Shown here piece by piece: positions 35,665 through 44,136 of a stretch of 64,000 bases of DNA; position 1 is the stretch's first letter, and each line of letters opens with the position of its first letter. The stretch lies in contig CAYUIE010000002.1 in the NCBI GenBank assembly GCA_964444665.1, positions 281,914 through 345,913 of the forward strand, written 5' to 3'. The notes under the pieces are model-generated. The model was not told the DNA's origin and did not search any database. It saw only the letters and a program-made list of their open reading frames with translations. A program made the translations under genes and the position numbers. The stretch is from CAYZTY01 sp964444665. Its GTDB lineage: Bacteria > Planctomycetota > Phycisphaerae > Sedimentisphaerales > CAYZTY01.

Positions 35665-36459
35665 ATGAAAAAAGCATTTACATTGCTTGAATTGCTAGTT
35701 GTCATAGCGGTCATAACTCTTTTGATGAGCATTTTGATGCCTGCATTATCGGCAGCAAGGTCACAGGCTCAAACTGCTGTTTGCCAAAGCAACCTCCGCC
35801 AGCTTGTTCTGGCTAGTACCGGGTACGCTACTGAGAATGACGGCTCTATGGTTCTGGCTGCCGAAGATATATGGACGAATAATTTGCATCGCTGGCACGG
35901 CGTGCGCGAAAATATAAATGAGCCGTTCGATTCACTCAGAAGCCCAATAGCTGGATATTTGGGTGACGGCGGTGTAAAGAAATGCCCGAAGAAGGTTAAT
36001 TTCCGCAAAGGAGACTCTTGGGAGTGGGATTTCGAAGACGGCTGCGGCGGCTACGGCTATAACAATACTTATATCGGCTCTCGAATTTGGCAGTCGGGAT
36101 TAGGGGCCACCGATAAAGCCACAAAAATAACCAACATAGGCAGTCCTGCGGATACTATTATGTTTGCTGATACTGCAATGAGCAAGTTAGACGGCGGTGT
36201 TCCGTATTATATGGAATACTCCTTTGTTGAACCTCGATACTGGTTCTCCGGCGGGCAGTTTCATCCGGAGTGGGGCGATCCTTCTCCGTCCATTCATTTT
36301 CGCCACCGTGGCAAAGCCAATGTTGCCTGGGGTGACGGCCACATCGATGTAAGAGAAATGGCAGATTATGATGGTATTAATGCTTATGGAGTTAGGTCTG
36401 CAGATGTGATGTTAGGTTGGTTTAAGCCAATGGATAACACGCTTTTCGATTTGGAGTAA
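35665..36459 (+). CDS. Type II secretion-type pseudopilin, H-X9-DG family
   Basis: The ATG at 35665, after a GGGAGGG site, begins MKKAFTLLELLVVIAVITLL, a prepilin signal with Phe+1 and Glu+5 (cleavage would follow Ala rather than Gly). The C-terminal half has HRGKANVAWGDG, matching the H-X9-DG motif typical of planctomycete pseudopilins. It lies 19 bases after the DUF4465 gene, so it is probably also under B12 riboswitch control. Its role, perhaps in assembling or exporting the partner protein, is not known. Confidence 0.85.
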   Translation: MKKAFTLLELLVVIAVITLLMSILMPALSAARSQAQTAVCQSNLRQLVLASTGYATENDGSMVLAAEDIWTNNLHRWHGVRENINEPFDSLRSPIAGYLGDGGVKKCPKKVNFRKGDSWEWDFEDGCGGYGYNNTYIGSRIWQSGLGATDKATKITNIGSPADTIMFADTAMSKLDGGVPYYMEYSFVEPRYWFSGGQFHPEWGDPSPSIHFRHRGKANVAWGDGHIDVREMADYDGINAYGVRSADVMLGWFKPMDNTLFDLE

Positions 36460-36526
36460 ATTTCCACACCCTTACGGATGTAGGATTAGAAAGGAAGAAT
36501 AAAGTGGATTGCACCGCCTGAATTTG

Positions 36527-36532
36527 TATAAT
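36527..36532 (+). promoter_or_regulatory. Consensus -10 box before comF
   Basis: A perfect TATAAT; the -35 is poor (TGGATT 16 bases upstream). RNA would start at about 36539, giving a 28-base leader to the ATG at 36567. Confidence 0.35.
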
Positions 36533-36566
36533 TCGCGGTGTGGAAAGGGGCAGCGATAAAGGATTT

Positions 36567-37319
36567 ATGAAAATAGCAAGCAGGGCGGCTCTTCTTACAT
36601 CGCAGGGCCTGAACCAGCTTCTATGGCCTGCGGTTTGTGATAACTGCGGCGAAAGGATTAGCGAAGCTGATAATTTTCTGTGCCGGAAATGCTGGGACGA
36701 GCTGCTATTTTGTGCGGGCGCTGATTACTGTCCTCACTGTGGTCTTGATGCCTCCAGGTATGCTCTTGTTGATGGAAAATGCCCCAACTGCCTGGGTATG
36801 GATATTCACTTCGATAATATAGCCCGCGGCGGTGTATATCTCGGCGCTCTTAGAAAGATGATTCTGACCTTTAAGTGTTCCGACCGAACGGAACTTGACC
36901 GGCATCTGGGCTTTATTGCAAATTCCGCCCTGCAGGGCTGCGGTTTCTGTGACAGGATTGATTTTTTTGTCCCCGTCCCTCTTCACTGGCGAAGGCGAAT
37001 TGTTCGCGGCTATAATCAATCCCTTATTGTCGCTAAAGTTCTCAATCACCCATCGGCCCGGCTTAGCATCGACCTTGTACGCATTCGTCATACAAAAGAA
37101 CAGCCGAGTATGACGAGCTTTCGGCAGCGGGCCCTGAATGTGGCCGGCGCTTTTGCCGTCCGGTATGGCCATAAATTTGCACAAAAGAACATCTGTCTGG
37201 TCGACGATGTCAAGACAAGCGGCGCAACGTTGAACGAATGTGCACGGGTTTTAAAACAGGCCGGTGCCGCAAACGTTTTCGCACTGGTTTTAGCCGTTGC
37301 CGGACAAAACATCTCTTAG
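36567..37319 (+). CDS. comF: ComF-family phosphoribosyltransferase-like protein
   Basis: The product has two CxxC zinc pairs at the N-terminus (CDNCG, CRKCW), then CPHC and CPNC, and a C-terminal PRTase domain with DFFVPVPLHWRRRIVRGYNQ and ICLVDDVKTSGATLNEC, the PRPP-binding motif. ComF takes part in DNA uptake for transformation in competent bacteria. The ATG at 36567 with AAAGGA upstream is preferred over a GTG at 36540. Confidence 0.88.
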   Translation: MKIASRAALLTSQGLNQLLWPAVCDNCGERISEADNFLCRKCWDELLFCAGADYCPHCGLDASRYALVDGKCPNCLGMDIHFDNIARGGVYLGALRKMILTFKCSDRTELDRHLGFIANSALQGCGFCDRIDFFVPVPLHWRRRIVRGYNQSLIVAKVLNHPSARLSIDLVRIRHTKEQPSMTSFRQRALNVAGAFAVRYGHKFAQKNICLVDDVKTSGATLNECARVLKQAGAANVFALVLAVAGQNIS

Positions 37320-37382
37320 CCCTCTGAGAAAAACGTCTAATTTATTGAAAGAGTTGCCCCGCAAGGTTATAAATGCAACTTA

Positions 37383-38981
37383 ATGGTAAAAGGATTTCGA
37401 CAAATTGCTGTGCTAACTGCTATCAGCAGGGTCTTCGGACTCGTACGCGATATTATATACGGCCATTTCTTCGGTGCCGGCGCCCTGTTCGATGCCTGGG
37501 TTATCGCATTTCGGATTCCGAATCTGAGCAGAAGACTCTTTGGCGAAGGAGCAGCATCGGCCTCGCTTATTCCCATTTATAGCGAGGCTCTTCACCGAGA
37601 CCCTGATGAAGCTGGCCGGCTGGCGAATACTGTTGTAACAGTCCTGTTTGTCCTGTTAGCTGCGATTGTTCTGGGAGGTGAGGCCTTCATTTGGATTTAT
37701 TACAAGCTGTTCGCTTTTCATTCCGAGACGAAATTGATACTCTCTCTGACCTCGGTAATGCTGCCGTATATGCTCTTTATTTGTTTAGTGGCTATTTTGG
37801 CCGGTGTCCTCAATGTTCACAGACACTTCGCATCACCCGCAGCGGCGCCGATTGTGCTGAATATCTTTATTATAGGCTCGATACTTCTGACCGGAACAGT
37901 ACTTAATATCCCGACAAGGCAGCAGCTTTTTTATGTTGCCGTTGCCGTGATAATTGCCGGGCTGGCCCAGATTGTAATGCAGCTTTTCCCACTTCGAAGG
38001 GCCGGCGTTCTTATCAGGCCTGACTGGCAGATACATTCTGAATCTTTCAGGAAAATGATTATCCTAATGGGGCCCATGATTCTCGGCCTGACGGTCACGC
38101 AGATAAACACCCTGGCGGACGACTTGATCGCCTGGTGGCTTTCCGGCTCAGACGAAAAGGGCTGGTTTTTTACTTTCCTTGGCAGCCAAATCGCGTATCC
38201 ACTGCAGCGAAGCTCAGTCTCACACTTGTATTATGCACAAAGACTCTATCAATTGCCTCTCGGTGTTTTTGGTATATCCTTAGCCACTGCCGTCTTCCCA
38301 GTGATGAGCTCCTACTCGGCCCAAGGGGATATAAAAGGCCTGGGAAGAACAGTAGCAAACGCTCTTAAGACCGCCATCTTTATTGCCCTTCCTGCGACAA
38401 TCGGATTAATTATGATTGCTCAGCCGTTAATTTCGTTGTTTTTCGAACACGGCAAATTCACCCGCCAGGATACTCAGATGACGTCGTTTACTCTGATGTT
38501 TTATGCGATAGGCCTGTCCGGCTATTTCGCCCAGCAAATCCTGACTCGGGCCTTCTATTCTATGCAGCACTCGAAACTACCCACGCTTAGTGCCTTGGTC
38601 GCGGTTTTTGCCAATTTTGTTTTGAATCTTGTGCTTGTTTGGCCCCTCGGGCGAGGCGGCCTGGCCTGCTCAACTGCATTATGCTCGTACCTGCAGGTGA
38701 CCATTCTGCTTACCGTGCTTCGGAGAAAATTGGGTAGTGAAATCCTTGGTAAGTTTGCAACCTCGTTTATTAAGACGGTCGCGGCAACCGCTTGTATGTG
38801 GGCTGCCGGATATGTTACGCTGAAATTGTCTCAGGAACTGCATAATGCCTTCAGGGTGATTCTAATAATCGGCGTCTCAGTACTTATTTATATTCTGGCA
38901 GCGAAGCTGTTTCGAATTGAGATACTTTCTTCTTTAATCGGCGGCAAAAATAGTCTAAACCGGCGGTATTCTGAGAAGTAA
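37383..38981 (+). CDS. murJ: Lipid II flippase MurJ
   Basis: The 532-residue protein has about 14 membrane helices and the MurJ/MviN signatures SRVFGLVRDIIYGHFFGAG, DAWVIAFRIPNLSRRLFGEG and QLPLGVFGISLATAVFPVMS. The basic residues in the central cavity region are conserved. It moves lipid II across the inner membrane for cell-wall synthesis, in keeping with peptidoglycan in planctomycetes. It follows comF by 63 bases. Confidence 0.92.
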   Translation: MVKGFRQIAVLTAISRVFGLVRDIIYGHFFGAGALFDAWVIAFRIPNLSRRLFGEGAASASLIPIYSEALHRDPDEAGRLANTVVTVLFVLLAAIVLGGEAFIWIYYKLFAFHSETKLILSLTSVMLPYMLFICLVAILAGVLNVHRHFASPAAAPIVLNIFIIGSILLTGTVLNIPTRQQLFYVAVAVIIAGLAQIVMQLFPLRRAGVLIRPDWQIHSESFRKMIILMGPMILGLTVTQINTLADDLIAWWLSGSDEKGWFFTFLGSQIAYPLQRSSVSHLYYAQRLYQLPLGVFGISLATAVFPVMSSYSAQGDIKGLGRTVANALKTAIFIALPATIGLIMIAQPLISLFFEHGKFTRQDTQMTSFTLMFYAIGLSGYFAQQILTRAFYSMQHSKLPTLSALVAVFANFVLNLVLVWPLGRGGLACSTALCSYLQVTILLTVLRRKLGSEILGKFATSFIKTVAATACMWAAGYVTLKLSQELHNAFRVILIIGVSVLIYILAAKLFRIEILSSLIGGKNSLNRRYSEK

Positions 38982-39181
38982 AGATATTTGTTTTTCGTTT
39001 AACGGTTACGTAACTCGTTTCGTCTATTCCCGATTCTGTCGGGACAACTCTTCGATGAGTGTTTAGGCGATACGGCGGGTCTCATACCTCTTAAGTTTCT
39101 ACCTGAATTCTGTTATCTAAATCCAAACAATAGCTATACATAGAGCGTAAGACTTATCGGGTCTTATGTAAGCGTCAGTGA

Positions 39182-39210
39182 TTGACAGGGACGGGCTCAG
39201 CGGTTATAAG
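39182..39210 (+). promoter_or_regulatory. Near-consensus promoter for the gene at 39284
   Basis: Perfect TTGACA (39182-39187), 17 bases, TATAAG (39205-39210). The rest of the 38982-39283 gap holds a short hairpin (CCCGA/TCGGG near 39029-39044) without a T-run and no gene. Confidence 0.6.
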
Positions 39211-39283
39211 TTAAGTTTAGCCGAAGAAAGTCCGAATAAATGTTATTGATAAGACTCTCTTAACGAGATTTCGGAGGGCATTG

Positions 39284-41629
39284 ATGTCCGGGCTCAGGTT
39301 GTTTTCATTCATCGCAGTGATTTTGGTTTGTTCACTAAACTCTTTTGGACAGGATTCTCAGAATTCACAGAAGTTACTCTCACCCCACAATGCCGTCACA
39401 TTTTATGAAATTGCCCGCGAACTGTATGTCTACGCAGACCCTCAAAGTCCGGAAGCACAACAGGCGGAGGTGTTTTTTAAGGCCGCTTTGGAGCTTGATA
39501 ATCGTGCCGATTACATCACACCTGACTTTGTCAGGTTTGCCTCGCAATATTATGAGCGGGACTATTCCGAGCTTGTTCTTCAGGTACTGCGGCGCTATGT
39601 CGGCAGAAGTTCGAATCTCGAAGTTGTAAGACTGGCGGCTCGTTATCTGTTGGAGCACCAACGTACTCTTGAGCAGCGCATAGGCATACTTCAAAAACTA
39701 ATCAAAGCACTGGGCGAGAAAAATGCCGTTTTAAGCTCGGAGTTAGCTACCGAGATGGCCTTGCTGACGGCTGAAAAAGCTAACTATCCACTCGCCAGGG
39801 AACTGCTGAGGGAGGCCTATTACGCCAATCCTTATAACCGACTGGCATTTGCCAAATACAATGAGCTTATTGACAAGGAATTAAAGCCGTCAGTTTATCT
39901 ACGCCATTTGAGATTTGCCTTGAGGGCAAATCCTCTGGATATTGAAGCTGCGCTGGGATTTGCTGATTACGCCGAATCACTCGGTCTTTATGAGCTTGCC
40001 ATAGACGCCTATGAGTATTGTTTCGAACTTTTTGGCTACCTGCATCCATCTGAGTCGCTGCCCCCCGCCATATATTTACGCTGGGTCAGAAGTTGTTATA
40101 ACGCCGAGGGTAAGCAGAACAAATGTCTTCAAATCGCTAAGGACATTCGTAAAAAAGGCGTATCCGATTTGTATTTTGAGGCAATTACGGCATTGGCAGC
40201 TCTGAAAACCGGCGATAAGGCACAGGCCAACAGAATCTTCCAGTCCCTGAATTCTCTGGCTGAAAAGCAGCTTGGACTTCAAAGCACCTCCTCAAAACAA
40301 CGCCCCGTGCAATGGGCCTGGTTCTATTGCTTTGCTTGGCCTGAACCCGAAAAAGCACTTGCTTGGGCGAATAAGGCGTATGCCGACGACCCGAATTCCC
40401 CGATGGTAACCGCTATTCTGGCCTATTCTCTGGTGATGAACAAACACCTTCAACTTGCTGAGCCTTTTGTCAATCCCGATTTATCGGGATATGAGCTTAA
40501 CCAGGTGGCTGCACTGACGATGGGCCTGATTCAATTAGCTAAGCAACAGAAAAGTGTCGCTCTTGAAGCATTGAAAACTGCAATTACTATAGATGCCGGC
40601 TCACTCGAAGCGCATCAAGCCAGACAACTGCTCAAAGAAAACGGCTCTGATTATATACCGCTTAACGACCCTGCTCTTATTTTACAGTCACTTCGGGATG
40701 AGTTCGGAAAGACAATTGTTCCAAAATTTACGCCTGCTGGAAAAATTTTGTCCGTAAAACTCGGAACAGTCGGCGGCACGGAGTTAAGTTACGGCAGCAG
40801 AATCAATGCAAATTTTGTGATAACGAATAACTGGCCTGAGCCGTTTGTGATTGGTGATGACGGGCTTGTAAAGGGTAATATCCGTCTCGATGCGGAGGTT
40901 AGCGGTGAGGTCAACGAAAAAATCCCTAATATGGTGAATTTCAGGTTTGTGCCGGCCTCCCCCCTTGAGTCTGACAAGTTTTTGGTGATACCTTTGCAGA
41001 TTAATACAGGGCGATTTAGAGAAGTTATGCGCAGCTTTCCACAGGCAGCGGTTGAGATTAAACTCAAAGGCTACCTGGACCCTGTTATCGATGCAAACGG
41101 AACGCTGATAAATTGTTTCCCTGATGTAAAGCCCGCTGAGTTGGTTATTCGTCGTCGACCGGTCAAGCTGAGCAACCGCTACCTTCAAAACCGCCTTGAG
41201 TCACTTACAAAGGGCAAGCAGGGACAAAAAATAATTTCTGTGAAGTTGTTTTCCGGGCTTCTGTTGGAACAATACGCTCTGCGAACAATTCAGCGTACTT
41301 ACAAAATCACTCCAACATCAGAACTGTCGGACCTGTTGAGTTCCGGACTGGCAAGAGCCTTGGCAGACAGCGATTGGACTATTAAACTCCAGAGTACGGC
41401 TGAGTTAATGGATGTGCCACTTAACTACGAGCTGACCCGTGCGTTGGCGGGCAACCTGAATGATGAGAACTGGCCGGTCCGCCTGATAACCCTGTTTTTG
41501 CTGGGCAACTCGCAGGGAGTCAGCTTCGAAAAAGTGCTGGACTGGACCGCCGAGTATGATACTAACGAGTATGTTAGAAATATGGCGGTAGCATTAGGAG
41601 GCAAGGCCCCCAAACAGGAGCCTTATTAA
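39284..41629 (+). CDS. Exported TPR-containing protein of unknown function
   Basis: The ATG at 39284 has GGAGGG five bases upstream. The product of about 781 residues has a signal peptide (LFSFIAVILVCSLNSFG), then helical repeats of TPR type (AEVFFKAALELDNRADYI, ARELLREAYYANPYNRLAFA, ALAWANKAYADDPNSP). A beta-rich segment follows (VGGTELSYGSRINANFVITN), and then a C-terminal HEAT-like helical region (DSDWTIKLQSTAELMDVPL, ENWPVRLITLFLLGNSQ). It is probably periplasmic. The family was not recognised. Confidence 0.7.
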   Translation: MSGLRLFSFIAVILVCSLNSFGQDSQNSQKLLSPHNAVTFYEIARELYVYADPQSPEAQQAEVFFKAALELDNRADYITPDFVRFASQYYERDYSELVLQVLRRYVGRSSNLEVVRLAARYLLEHQRTLEQRIGILQKLIKALGEKNAVLSSELATEMALLTAEKANYPLARELLREAYYANPYNRLAFAKYNELIDKELKPSVYLRHLRFALRANPLDIEAALGFADYAESLGLYELAIDAYEYCFELFGYLHPSESLPPAIYLRWVRSCYNAEGKQNKCLQIAKDIRKKGVSDLYFEAITALAALKTGDKAQANRIFQSLNSLAEKQLGLQSTSSKQRPVQWAWFYCFAWPEPEKALAWANKAYADDPNSPMVTAILAYSLVMNKHLQLAEPFVNPDLSGYELNQVAALTMGLIQLAKQQKSVALEALKTAITIDAGSLEAHQARQLLKENGSDYIPLNDPALILQSLRDEFGKTIVPKFTPAGKILSVKLGTVGGTELSYGSRINANFVITNNWPEPFVIGDDGLVKGNIRLDAEVSGEVNEKIPNMVNFRFVPASPLESDKFLVIPLQINTGRFREVMRSFPQAAVEIKLKGYLDPVIDANGTLINCFPDVKPAELVIRRRPVKLSNRYLQNRLESLTKGKQGQKIISVKLFSGLLLEQYALRTIQRTYKITPTSELSDLLSSGLARALADSDWTIKLQSTAELMDVPLNYELTRALAGNLNDENWPVRLITLFLLGNSQGVSFEKVLDWTAEYDTNEYVRNMAVALGGKAPKQEPY

Positions 41630-41671
41630 GTATTTTTGGCGGACAGGGCCGGGAATTTTGGTCAATTGTTC

Positions 41672-41700
41672 TTGTCAAAATCGTCTCGATTATGTATATT
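41672..41700 (+). promoter_or_regulatory. Promoter of the ferredoxin gene
   Basis: TTGTCA (41672-41677), 17 bases, TATATT (41695-41700), with the predicted start about 40 bases before the ATG at 41747. Confidence 0.6.
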
Positions 41701-41746
41701 GCTACGATTTCAACAAGCTAATCGTGTTTTTTGAAGGGAAGTTTCA

Positions 41747-41920
41747 ATGCCAGCAAAAGTAAATACTGAGAAGTGTACCGGTTGTGAATCCTGTGTAGAG
41801 GCCTGTCCGAGTGAGGCAATTAAAATGCAGGACCAAAAAGCTGTAGTTGACGCCGAGACGTGTATTGATTGTGCCGTATGTGTTGACGAATGTCCCGTGG
41901 GAGCAATTACTGTAGAGTAA
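41747..41920 (+). CDS. Ferredoxin, 2[4Fe-4S], 57 residues
   Basis: A short frame, easily missed, begins MPAKVNTEKCTGCESC. It has two complete cluster motifs, CTGCESCVEACP and CIDCAVCVDECP, each of the CxxCxxCxxxCP form. This is the classical clostridial-type ferredoxin of 55-60 residues that carries electrons for low-potential reactions in anaerobes. It has an upstream GAAGGGA site and its own promoter, and seems to be a single-gene unit before tRNA-Glu. Confidence 0.95.
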   Translation: MPAKVNTEKCTGCESCVEACPSEAIKMQDQKAVVDAETCIDCAVCVDECPVGAITVE

Positions 41921-42015
41921 TTCTAAGCACGGATAATATAAAACGGTTTTTGAGAAAGCATAGAACTCAACATATTTTGAAGACCTTTGTTGTGTAAAAG
42001 TTTTTCCCCGATATA

Positions 42016-42090
42016 GGCCCCATCGTCTAGGCAGGTCCAGGACACCGGGTTTTCAACCCGGCAACAGGGGTTCGAATCCCCTTGGGGCTA
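42016..42090 (+). tRNA. tRNA-Glu (anticodon TTC), integration target
   Basis: The 75-base sequence folds with acceptor GGCCCCA/TGGGGCT (first pair G-U), anticodon arm CCGGG-TTTTCAA-CCCGG with anticodon TTC, and T-arm AGGGG-TTCGAAT-CCCCT, discriminator A. CCA is not encoded. Its last 23 paired bases (42066-42088) are repeated at 51010-51032. Confidence 0.95.
42066..42088 (+). repeat. attL core of the tRNA-Glu element
   Basis: A 23-base stretch of the tRNA T-arm and acceptor, containing GGGGTTCGAATCCCC, is repeated exactly and in the same direction at 51010-51032. Bases to either side differ. Confidence 0.85.
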
Positions 42091-42140
42091 TTCTGTTATC
42101 GGCCAGGATTGCGGTTTTTAACGTGTCCTGGCCGTTTTGT

Positions 42141-42158
42141 TGTCTATGGTTGTCTATG
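42141..42158. repeat. Tandem 10-bp repeats, possible integrase arm sites
   Basis: TGTCTATG occurs twice with one helical turn (10 bp) between starts, 50-90 bp inside attL. This is the usual position and phasing for arm-type sites of tyrosine recombinases, but that function is conjecture. Confidence 0.35.
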
Positions 42159-42181
42159 AAAGTCCCCCTTGTTTTATGCGG

Positions 42182-42425
42182 TTACTGCGCCAAGCCAGTG
42201 GACAATACAAAATCGCCGAAAGCTGGTAAGCAATTCATAGCCTCTTGTTCGGATTCCTTAAAGGTTCTTGCGTATGTGTTAAACGTCAAGCGCGGGTCTG
42301 AATGTCTTGCAAGTTTCTGCACAACCTTAGCAGGGGTCTGGCTATTAGCGAGGAAAGAGATGTAGCTGTTCCGCAGACTGTGAAATACTATCTCGTTGCC
42401 GTCTTCATCCCTGCTGCCGTCCCGA
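42182..42425 (-). pseudogene. Tyrosine recombinase (integrase), C-terminal catalytic remnant
   Basis: Read on the minus strand, the frame gives DEDGNEIVFHSLRNSYISF, then LARHSDPRLTFNTYAR, i.e. the HxxR box, the late His and the nucleophile Tyr of tyrosine recombinases. The first catalytic Arg and all of the N-terminal part are missing. The frame begins only at a fusion point with a GIY-YIG gene near 42400-42425. A TAA stop is at 42182-42184. Beyond it the same frame stays open for about 38 codons, through the att core in tRNA-Glu (IAPRGFEPL). There is no start codon in frame, so it is a remnant. Confidence 0.85.
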
Positions 42426-42570
42426 TATAAACAACATCGTATTTATCAAGTCTGGGCTGCTTTTTGAAAAGAACATATATCCCACGAGTCCAATGCGGAA
42501 TGGTCTTGATGTCCTCCTTCTTGCAAAACTCCACGCACCTTTTTATCAGTCTTAACTCACTAACAGCCAT
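42388..42570 (-). pseudogene. GIY-YIG nuclease, truncated N-terminal part
   Basis: The ATG at 42570 follows the hsdS stop by one base and the frame gives 60 residues with TRGIYVLFKK and YDVVYIGTAAG, the GIY and YIG motifs that open this nuclease fold. The rest of the domain, with catalytic Arg and Glu, is missing: the frame runs into the integrase remnant and stops. The arrangement hsdS followed by a small GIY-YIG gene looks original; the break into the integrase looks like a deletion junction. Confidence 0.65.
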
Positions 42571-42571
42571 T

Positions 42572-43085
42572 TCATAATTCCCCCTTAAAGGCCTTGTCGA
42601 GAATGGAGGGCAGCAAGGCATCGAGTTCGGCAGCTGTTTGCTTTTGAAGTTTTTTCAATGAATCAACCTTTGCCTGAAAGGTATCAAGACAAGAAACAAT
42701 GCGTCGCTGTTCAGTAAGAGGAGGCAGTCTGATAGGTAAGGCTTTCAATTTTCGGGAGTTAACGTTAGCTTGGCCGGTCATCTGTTTACGCTCACGGAAC
42801 ATGTATTCTCTTCCGATTGGAGAATTTATGTAACGAGCAATAAGATACGGATCAGCACGTAATACATCAAGACGAATACGAATTATGTAAGAAGCGAAAT
42901 CCCATTCGCCTTTAATGTCAAATACGGCACACTTTCCTACAAGCTCAGCGCTGTTTGTTCGGTTCACTAAGATGTCGTTTCGTTGTAGGATCCACTTCGC
43001 TCGGTCTTTCTCAGCTATGTTGAGATACTTAAGGTCGCGAATATCTAGGATGCCATTTTGAAGGCAATTCAATACAAACCCGGAT
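42572..43085 (-). pseudogene. hsdS: Type I restriction specificity subunit (HsdS), C-terminal half
   Basis: The frame gives the second target-recognition half of HsdS: LQNGILDIRDLKYLNIAEKD, ILVNRTNSAELVGKCAVF, QMTGQANVNSRKLKALPI and the conserved helix LPPLTEQRRIVSCLDTFQAK, ending ELDALLPSILDKAFKGEL. The N-terminal half (about 200 residues) is missing. The frame can be read back to 43126, but that part overlaps another truncated gene in a different frame, so the break lies near 43070-43085. Confidence 0.85.
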
Positions 43086-43536
43086 TGGCCCCCTCGTTTG
43101 CATTTCGTATATTGTTTACAATCCACTCATCCCCACATTTACCAGCGGCTTCCGTTATATAAATGGCTGTCTCCAATGCTTCCACCTGACAGAAAAACAG
43201 CTTGTTATCACGTTGTGGATTTGTCCAATATTCCAGAAGCCGTCTCGTTGTCTTTGTAATGTGAACATATCCTCCATCACGCCACATTTTGACTCTTGCG
43301 CGTATTTGATTGATTGGTTTGTTTTCCTCCTCACGATCTTTTGTCCACTCGGTTTCAAATACGAGTTGTTTATCTTTCCCCCGTCGTCTGGGCTGGGCAA
43401 TAGGCACGAAATAAGAACTGATTCGGCGTTCCTCGGCTATTTCATCTGTGATTCCGTCATCGCTGAATTTCCAATGCCGACCTGGCTCCTCAAAAGGTGA
43501 GTTTAGAACTGGATTTTCTATTACAACCTGCCTCAT
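43069..43536 (-). pseudogene. Restriction helicase/nuclease (BPTD_3080-type), N-terminal fragment
   Basis: The ATG at 43536 starts MRQVVIENPVLNSPFEEP, followed by KFSDDGITDEI, RRISSYFVPIAQPRRRGK, VFETEWTKDR and KLFFCQVEALETAIYITE. This is the N-terminal region of the large SF2-helicase restriction enzymes annotated as BPTD_3080 family or type III-like. It stops about 156 residues in, at NANEGANPGLY, just before where the Walker A motif (MATGSGKT) should follow. The helicase and nuclease parts are gone and HsdS sequence follows at once. Confidence 0.8.
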
Positions 43537-44136
43537 TTTGCCGTTTCTCTGCCACTCAGACAATAGACAAATTCAACCAAATAATACCACTAAGACTTAA
43601 ATTCATCAATTAGATTTTAGATGACAAGATGTGTAAAACAAGGCCAGAAAATGAATTAGGCAACAGCCGGAAAATTCATTCCTGTGGCTCATTATAGGCG
43701 TCTAAAAGGCTTATTCATGCTTGGACACATATAAGCTTCCGAAAGAAACGCAAATTACTATGGAATGGAATTTCCTATATCCGCTTGGGCTACGGAAGAA
43801 AAATGTCTTTTTATTGAGTAAAAACAGAGTTTACAGGCTAAGTTGCAAGTTTATAAAGGCAGAAAAACCAATCTTAAGAAATATTATAAATATATATCGT
43901 AATTTTTGACAATTCTATTGACAGATAAAAAGCCTCAAGGTAGATTGTTTCAAGCATGCTTCAAACTGGCGTTTATAAGGACGTATATAAACCAGTCAGT
44001 TGGAGGAGTAGGTGGAATGGTAGTTTACAGGCAGAAATCAAGTTCTACCAATGGGTCTATATCAAATCACCTGTTTATTCTTAATAGCCTTGTTGGAGAT
44101 TGTATGTATGAGGGAAAATAGTAAAAGGGTGAAATT
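43537..44136. other. AT-rich gap with likely promoter for the beta-helix gene
   Basis: About 600 bases hold no convincing gene. TTGACA (43918-43923), 17 bases, TAGATT (43941-43946) could drive the gene at 44137 with a leader near 185 bases. Small frames at 43721-43909 and 43906-44121 lack ribosome binding sites and family features. Confidence 0.4.

Noticed and set aside
43906..44121. Plus-strand frame of 71 codons before the beta-helix gene
   Set aside because: No ribosome binding site, no domain, and it lies in the presumed leader of the next gene.
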